Of a stretch of DNA of 25,750 nt, positions 22,197-25,750 are shown piece after piece. The notes under the pieces were generated by a model. That model made no database searches, was not told the origin of the DNA, and saw only the letters and a list, made by a program, of their open reading frames with translations. Position 1 is the stretch's first letter, and every line of letters begins with the position of its first letter. The DNA is from an uncultured Bacilli bacterium (GTDB lineage Bacteria; Bacillota_I; Bacilli_A; RF39; UBA660): NCBI GenBank assembly GCA_947631285.1, contig CANRKS010000006.1:1-25750 (forward strand), in the 5' to 3' direction. The translations under genes and the position numbers were made by a program.

Positions 22197-23690
22197 TTAT
22201 CTCGTAAGTCCTTTCTCATCTTCTTGCAATTTTTCAATTGATTTAATTAAATTCGAGAAATCATAACAAGCTGGTAAATTTTCTTTTTTACAAGTTTCTG
22301 TCGGAATTGTTAAGTAGTCAATAGCTAAATCATATTCCCCTAAATAGTAATAGCAAATACCTAATCTTATGTAAGTTTCCAAGCTAAAACGACAATGTTT
22401 AAGAAGTTCTAGATTAGCCTTAATACATTCATCATAATGCTTAAGATCTAATGACTCTTTACTTATCTTAACTAAAGAATCAATATCAACCTCTTTATCA
22501 CCATGTCGACCTGATTTAATGACTATTCTCTCTCTATCTTTTTCCCCGATTAAAAAGACGCTGACATTAGGATAATCACATAATTTAGTAAATTTAAACA
22601 TACGCTCATCTTTATCCATTTCTGGTAAAATAATAATTCCTCTATTTTCCGCGGCAATTACTAATTCAGGTATTTTTAATTCTTCACATTTATCATTAGA
22701 CATTTCCTTTTTATCCGTAAGACTAATTATTTTTTCTAATAAGTAATAAACAGCATCATGATTTAACCTTTCTTTTTCACTTCTTTTTTTAATATCTAAA
22801 GCGAGTTTAAAATTATTGCGATAAATAGCTGTTTGAAAAGAGTTAGTATCTTTCTTTTTCACTTTAGGCATTTGACCAGTGTTTATAATGGTTTCAATTT
22901 CTGTTGCTAGATATAAAATAATTTCTAAATAAGAATTTAAAGGTCTTTCTTTTTGTAAGTTATTAATGAACTCTATTATTTCTTTAAATTTACCTTGATA
23001 AGAAAGTTTACTTAAATAAGCATTATTTTCTTTTTGCAATTTAATATTTTGCTTAAATAGAAGTCTTAAGGCAAAATGTTCGGGAATCCAAACATATTGC
23101 ATAGGAAATAATTCATTTAATTTCCTTTTTGCTAAAGAAAACTTTTGCTTCAATGCTAATTTTCTAATGTAATTTATTGATGAATATTTTAAATAACGAG
23201 GGTCATCTTCTTTTATTAAAAAATCTTTTTTAGTTAACCCATGTAAATATTCTTTTTCGCTTTCTTTTAAAGGAGTTAAAAAGTTTAATAGATATAAATA
23301 AAACGCTTTTTCATCTTCTTCTAATTTATCACTTTTAGCCATTACTTGAAGGTATATTAAAGCATGATTATATTCTTCTAATTCAATTTCTTTAATAAAT
23401 AATTGTAAGGCTGCATCATAATAAGTGGGATTTAGTTCTAGACATTTTTTAAAACCATTCTTCGCATCTTGACTTCTTCTTTCCCCAAGTAAAGACATTG
23501 AATACTGATATAGTTCTCTAACTTTGCGAAATTCAAAATTATGTAATCCTTTAATTTTCAGATAACCTTCTAAAACTAATTCAATAATATTTTGCTCTTT
23601 AAAACCACAAGAAAGAAGGCATTGTCTATTTAAAGCCTGATTTTTAATAACCATTTCATATAACTTATTTAAGCTTTCTTTCTTTAACAT
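22197..23690 (-). CDS. TPR-type helical repeat protein with unknown internal block
   Basis: A 497-residue helical protein. Residues about 1-60 may be a small helical domain. TPR-like repeats lie at about 56-150 (SQDAKNGFKKCLELNPTYYD) and 405-460 (HYDECIKANLELL, LGICYYYLGEYDLAIDYL). Between them, residues 349-392 form a block beginning GIIILPEMD and including VSVFLIGEKDRERIVI, which its downstream neighbour shares. No catalytic motif, signal or membrane segment was seen. The ATG follows directly after a hairpin and six T; the likely ribosome-binding site GAGGGA lies in the 3' arm of that hairpin. It sits between the rel-dtd group and the hisS operon, a place where Bacillus has an amidase gene. 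Function unknown. Confidence 0.8.
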   Translation of the reverse strand: MLKKESLNKLYEMVIKNQALNRQCLLSCGFKEQNIIELVLEGYLKIKGLHNFEFRKVRELYQYSMSLLGERRSQDAKNGFKKCLELNPTYYDAALQLFIKEIELEEYNHALIYLQVMAKSDKLEEDEKAFYLYLLNFLTPLKESEKEYLHGLTKKDFLIKEDDPRYLKYSSINYIRKLALKQKFSLAKRKLNELFPMQYVWIPEHFALRLLFKQNIKLQKENNAYLSKLSYQGKFKEIIEFINNLQKERPLNSYLEIILYLATEIETIINTGQMPKVKKKDTNSFQTAIYRNNFKLALDIKKRSEKERLNHDAVYYLLEKIISLTDKKEMSNDKCEELKIPELVIAAENRGIIILPEMDKDERMFKFTKLCDYPNVSVFLIGEKDRERIVIKSGRHGDKEVDIDSLVKISKESLDLKHYDECIKANLELLKHCRFSLETYIRLGICYYYLGEYDLAIDYLTIPTETCKKENLPACYDFSNLIKSIEKLQEDEKGLTR

Positions 23691-23715
23691 AAAAAATCCC
23701 TCGAAATTAGGGATT
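23691..23715 (-). terminator. intrinsic terminator directly before the TPR gene start codon
   Basis: On the minus strand AATCCCT-AATTTCG-AGGGATT is a perfect 7-bp stem running into TTTTTT and then the ATG at 23690. It can end read-through from rel-dtd and the cysteine-rich gene. Its 3' arm also holds the ribosome-binding site of the TPR gene. Confidence 0.75.
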
Positions 23716-23744
23716 ATTTTAGCATAAAATATTTAAATAGTAAA
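23716..23744 (-). promoter_or_regulatory. promoter of the TPR gene pair
   Basis: TTTACT (23739-23744) and TAAAAT (23716-23721) with a 17-base spacer and a TG extension (TGCTAAAAT). The predicted start, about 23709, falls in the loop of the terminator hairpin, so transcripts from this promoter would lack the 5' arm. Confidence 0.65.
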
Positions 23745-23782
23745 TAATTAAGGAAGGCTTTTCCCTTCTTAATAAATTCTTT

Positions 23783-24394
23783 TTAAGGCTTTTTCCTTTT
23801 CATGGGATAATTTTGCTCTAATGCTGGTAAGAGTAATAACCTTTCCTCTAGTAAAGAATTTTGAGAGCCATTACTCTTTTGATAAATAGCCATCTCATAG
23901 AAATAATTTTCAATATCTTTCTGTAATTTTTCTAAATAGGTTAAGCCTGTTTTCTCTTCTATAATATAGCTTAAAAGATCATGATATTTTTCCCACTCTT
24001 TTAATTTAAGATAATGTTCTTCATCATAATGGCATAAACTAGGCTTAAGGGAGGGAATTAAATGGATACCTCCACTGGGCCTCTTATCTTTAGTAAATAG
24101 GCATCCTTTTTCTGTAAGTAAAGCGCAAGGAGTTGGTAAAGATAATAAATCTATTTCTTCTTTTAAAAGGTTTCTTGCTCTTAAAGCCAAGGTAAAAGAT
24201 AGACTTACCTCTTTTTCATTATGATATAAAAAATTAACGAAGGTACTTATTGAAGCATAACCTTCCGTTAAAATATCATTAATACCATCATAAGTTAAAG
24301 ATAAATCTTCTGGATAATAAAAGCATCCACATTTTTGACAACAATATCCCCCACAATGGGCACAAAAATCTTCATTTATATAATTAACTGTCAT
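23783..24394 (-). CDS. cysteine-rich putative metal-binding protein (YkgJ-like)
   Basis: A 203-residue soluble protein with a cysteine cluster at the N-terminus: Cys11, 14, 18, 19, 22 and 24 (CAHCGGYCCQKCGC), then Cys90, Cys98 and Cys121 in CALLTEKGCLF and KPSLC. The spacing CxxCxxxCC followed by a later CxxxxxxxC and RP/KPxxC recalls the YkgJ-type zinc or iron-chelating family, although a family match cannot be proven here. The remainder is helical and charged. The ATG lies one base past the dtd stop (TAA-A-ATG), so translation is coupled to dtd. A role with tRNA or iron metabolism is not supported by anything beyond position. Confidence 0.7.
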   Translation of the reverse strand: MTVNYINEDFCAHCGGYCCQKCGCFYYPEDLSLTYDGINDILTEGYASISTFVNFLYHNEKEVSLSFTLALRARNLLKEEIDLLSLPTPCALLTEKGCLFTKDKRPSGGIHLIPSLKPSLCHYDEEHYLKLKEWEKYHDLLSYIIEEKTGLTYLEKLQKDIENYFYEMAIYQKSNGSQNSLLEERLLLLPALEQNYPMKRKKP

Positions 24395-24395
24395 T

Positions 24396-24839
24396 TTACT
24401 TATTCTTTGAATCTATAATAATGGTAATAGGGCCATCATTTTGAATATTTATTTCCATGTCTGCTCCAAAAATGCCCGAAACAGTTGGGACAATTTTATT
24501 TAATTCTTCATTAAAAAGAGTATATAATTTTTGCGCTTCTTCCCCATTTAAAGCCTTAATATAACTGGGCCTATTTCCCTTTTTAGTATCGGCATATAAA
24601 GTGAACTGACTAATCGATAAAATCATTCCTCCTTTATCCAAAATACTTTTATTCATTATTCCCTTTTCATCATCAAAAATTCGTAAATTAGTAATTTTTT
24701 TAACTATATATGAAATATCATCTAAAGTATCTCCTTCGGTAAAACATGAAAAGACAACTAATCCTTTAGGAATTTCATTATAAATTTGTCCATTTATTTT
24801 GACATTACTATATTTACTTCTTTGAATTACTACTTTCAT
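24396..24839 (-). CDS. dtd: D-aminoacyl-tRNA deacylase
   Basis: A 147-residue DTD, which removes D-amino acids (and glycine mischarged on tRNA(Ala)) from tRNAs. Family motifs are SISQFTLYADTKKGNRPSY (about residues 76-94) and NDGPITIIID at the C-terminus, the latter matching the usual NxGPVT(F/I) with Gly-Pro that enforces chirality. Length is normal. It overlaps the end of rel by 4 bases (ATGA), and rel-dtd upstream of hisS-aspS is a conserved Firmicute arrangement. Confidence 0.95.
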   Translation of the reverse strand: MKVVIQRSKYSNVKINGQIYNEIPKGLVVFSCFTEGDTLDDISYIVKKITNLRIFDDEKGIMNKSILDKGGMILSISQFTLYADTKKGNRPSYIKALNGEEAQKLYTLFNEELNKIVPTVSGIFGADMEINIQNDGPITIIIDSKNK

Positions 24840-25750
24840 ATATTATTCTCCAATACTTGGAAATCTTTATAGTTTAATAATTGATTTTTAAAGTGATCTA
24901 AGGCATCTTTATTGCTTACTTTAATAGTTAAATTACATAAAATACCATTATCTAAATCTTTATTTTTAATTTCCATAATTTGAATTTTTTCTTTAGAGGC
25001 TTCATTTACTAAGTCAACTAAGAAATTAGGATTAGTAACTAAAACACTTAAATCCGTAACATACATACCAACCGAATTCATATTCCATTCGACTTTAATA
25101 AGTCTATCACCTTTATCTTTAGCATTAGGACAATTTATTTTGTGGACACTTACGCCTTCACCTTTGGTAATAAAGCCAATGATGTCATCACCTTTAATCG
25201 GTTTACAGCACTTTGCTAAAGAATACATAATATTATCATTTCCATCGACAATAATATCATCTTTTTCTTGTTTAATAGGAACTGGTTTTATTCTTTCCAT
25301 TAAAATATCTTCAACATTATGTTTATCTTCTTTAGTAAGTGTAATAATATAACCAGCTGTATAGCGTAAAGATCCTATTTGTAAATATAATTCATCTAAA
25401 TTCTCAATTTTTAAATCTTTAAAAATTTTATTTAAGTTTTCTTCTTTTAAAACTTCATTAATACTTAATTTTTTCTTTCTAATTTCTTTCTCTAAAATAT
25501 TTTTTCCTTTTAAAATATAATCTTCTCGTTCTTTTTTACTAAAGTATGATTTTATTCTCGACTTAGCTTGAGGCGTTTTAACAAATGTTAACCAGTCTTT
25601 ATTTGGGGTGGCATTACTATTAGTGATAATTTTAACAATATCATTATTTTGTAAATTATAAGATAGAGGAACAATATTATCATTAACAATGGCCCCGACT
25701 GTTGTATCTCCTACTTTATTATGGATGCGGTATGCAAAATCTAAAGGGGT
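24836..25750 (-). CDS. relA: (p)ppGpp synthetase/hydrolase Rel, C-terminal part, cut by window edge
   Basis: The frame is open from the right edge, giving the last 304 residues. It begins inside the TGS domain (TPLDFAYRIHNKVGD, then GAIVNDNIVPLSYNLQNND), continues through the helical domain (AKSRIKSYFSKKER) and the conserved cysteine motif CCKPIKGDDIIGFITKGEG with HKINCPNA. It ends in an ACT domain (residues about 230-304). These regulatory domains sense uncharged tRNA on the ribosome; the catalytic hydrolase and synthetase domains lie beyond the window. An internal ATG at 25300 is not the start. It overlaps dtd by 4 bases. The name may be rel or relA/spoT, as long Firmicute Rel is bifunctional. 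Confidence 0.95.
   Translation of the reverse strand, partial: TPLDFAYRIHNKVGDTTVGAIVNDNIVPLSYNLQNNDIVKIITNSNATPNKDWLTFVKTPQAKSRIKSYFSKKEREDYILKGKNILEKEIRKKKLSINEVLKEENLNKIFKDLKIENLDELYLQIGSLRYTAGYIITLTKEDKHNVEDILMERIKPVPIKQEKDDIIVDGNDNIMYSLAKCCKPIKGDDIIGFITKGEGVSVHKINCPNAKDKGDRLIKVEWNMNSVGMYVTDLSVLVTNPNFLVDLVNEASKEKIQIMEIKNKDLDNGILCNLTIKVSNKDALDHFKNQLLNYKDFQVLENNI

Noticed and set aside
23750..23778. Possible terminator AAGAAGGG/CCTTCCTT after the cysteine-rich gene
   Set aside because: The stem has a mismatch and a G-U pair and no real T-run follows; the hairpin at 23691-23715 is the better terminator.
6498..24838. Mycoplasma code with TGA as Trp
   Set aside because: TGA is the natural stop of spoIVFB and of rel (in the ATGA overlap with dtd), and Trp is encoded by TGG in the genes I read codon by codon.
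24836..25300. A separate 154-residue gene starting at 25300
   Set aside because: The frame continues without a stop to the window edge and encodes the TGS domain of Rel, so the ATG at 25300 is internal.
14515..25352. Plus-strand open frames opposite gatA, asnS, aspS, hisS and rel
   Set aside because: Each is antisense to a firmly identified gene and has no start signal or recognisable product.

Overview
The window is strongly AT-rich and every convincing gene lies on the minus strand, so genes are read from the right end to the left. Gene content and order point to a low-GC Firmicute of the Bacilli or an Erysipelotrichia/RF39-like relative. The evidence is a T-box in front of hisS-aspS, an L27 with an N-terminal extension next to the Prp protease, an L21 leader, and the sporulation-type pair spoIVFA-spoIVFB beside rplU. 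TGA and TAG both act as stops (TGA ends rel and spoIVFB, TAG ends rnc and the cadherin-like gene), so this is the standard bacterial code and not the Mollicutes code. No rRNA, tRNA, CRISPR, insertion sequence or phage gene was seen. The genus assignment is inference.

Layout in transcription order. (1) 25750-23783: the C-terminal part of a Rel/SpoT ppGpp synthetase-hydrolase, dtd (D-aminoacyl-tRNA deacylase) and a cysteine-rich protein, tightly coupled. (2) 23744-20933: a compact terminator/promoter, then two neighbouring paralogous TPR-type proteins of unknown function. (3) 20925-13062: a promoter and T-box riboswitch driving hisS-aspS-asnS-gatC-gatA-gatB, which ends at a clear terminator. 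(4) 13054-9424: rnc and smc, ending in a terminator that overlaps the last codons of smc. (5) 9374-5484: a SPOR-like protein, mreC, mreD, spoIVFA, spoIVFB and then rplU-prp-rpmA, the last three with their own promoter and L21 leader. This resembles the Bacillus order mreCD-(minCD)-spoIVFA-spoIVFB-rplU-ysxB-rpmA but has no mreB or minCD here. (6) 5448-1: an accessory surface-protein region. It holds a large SipW/TasA-like exported protein with a duplicated 300-residue module, a signal-peptide protein with three cadherin-like domains, and two small divergent paralogs.

Regions 1-4 are information-processing genes: tRNA charging and proofreading, indirect Gln/Asn-tRNA amidation, the stringent response, RNA processing and chromosome organisation. 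Region 5 is cell-shape, sporulation-type proteolysis and ribosomal protein genes. Region 6 is the least conventional. Its large surface-protein gene has a strong ribosome-binding site and ATG followed at once by a TAG stop at codon 2, which removes the export signal from the only well-placed start. Two near-identical 18-bp boxes also flank its promoter. These, with the overlapping GAC/CAC specifier of the T-box, are the strongest leads.
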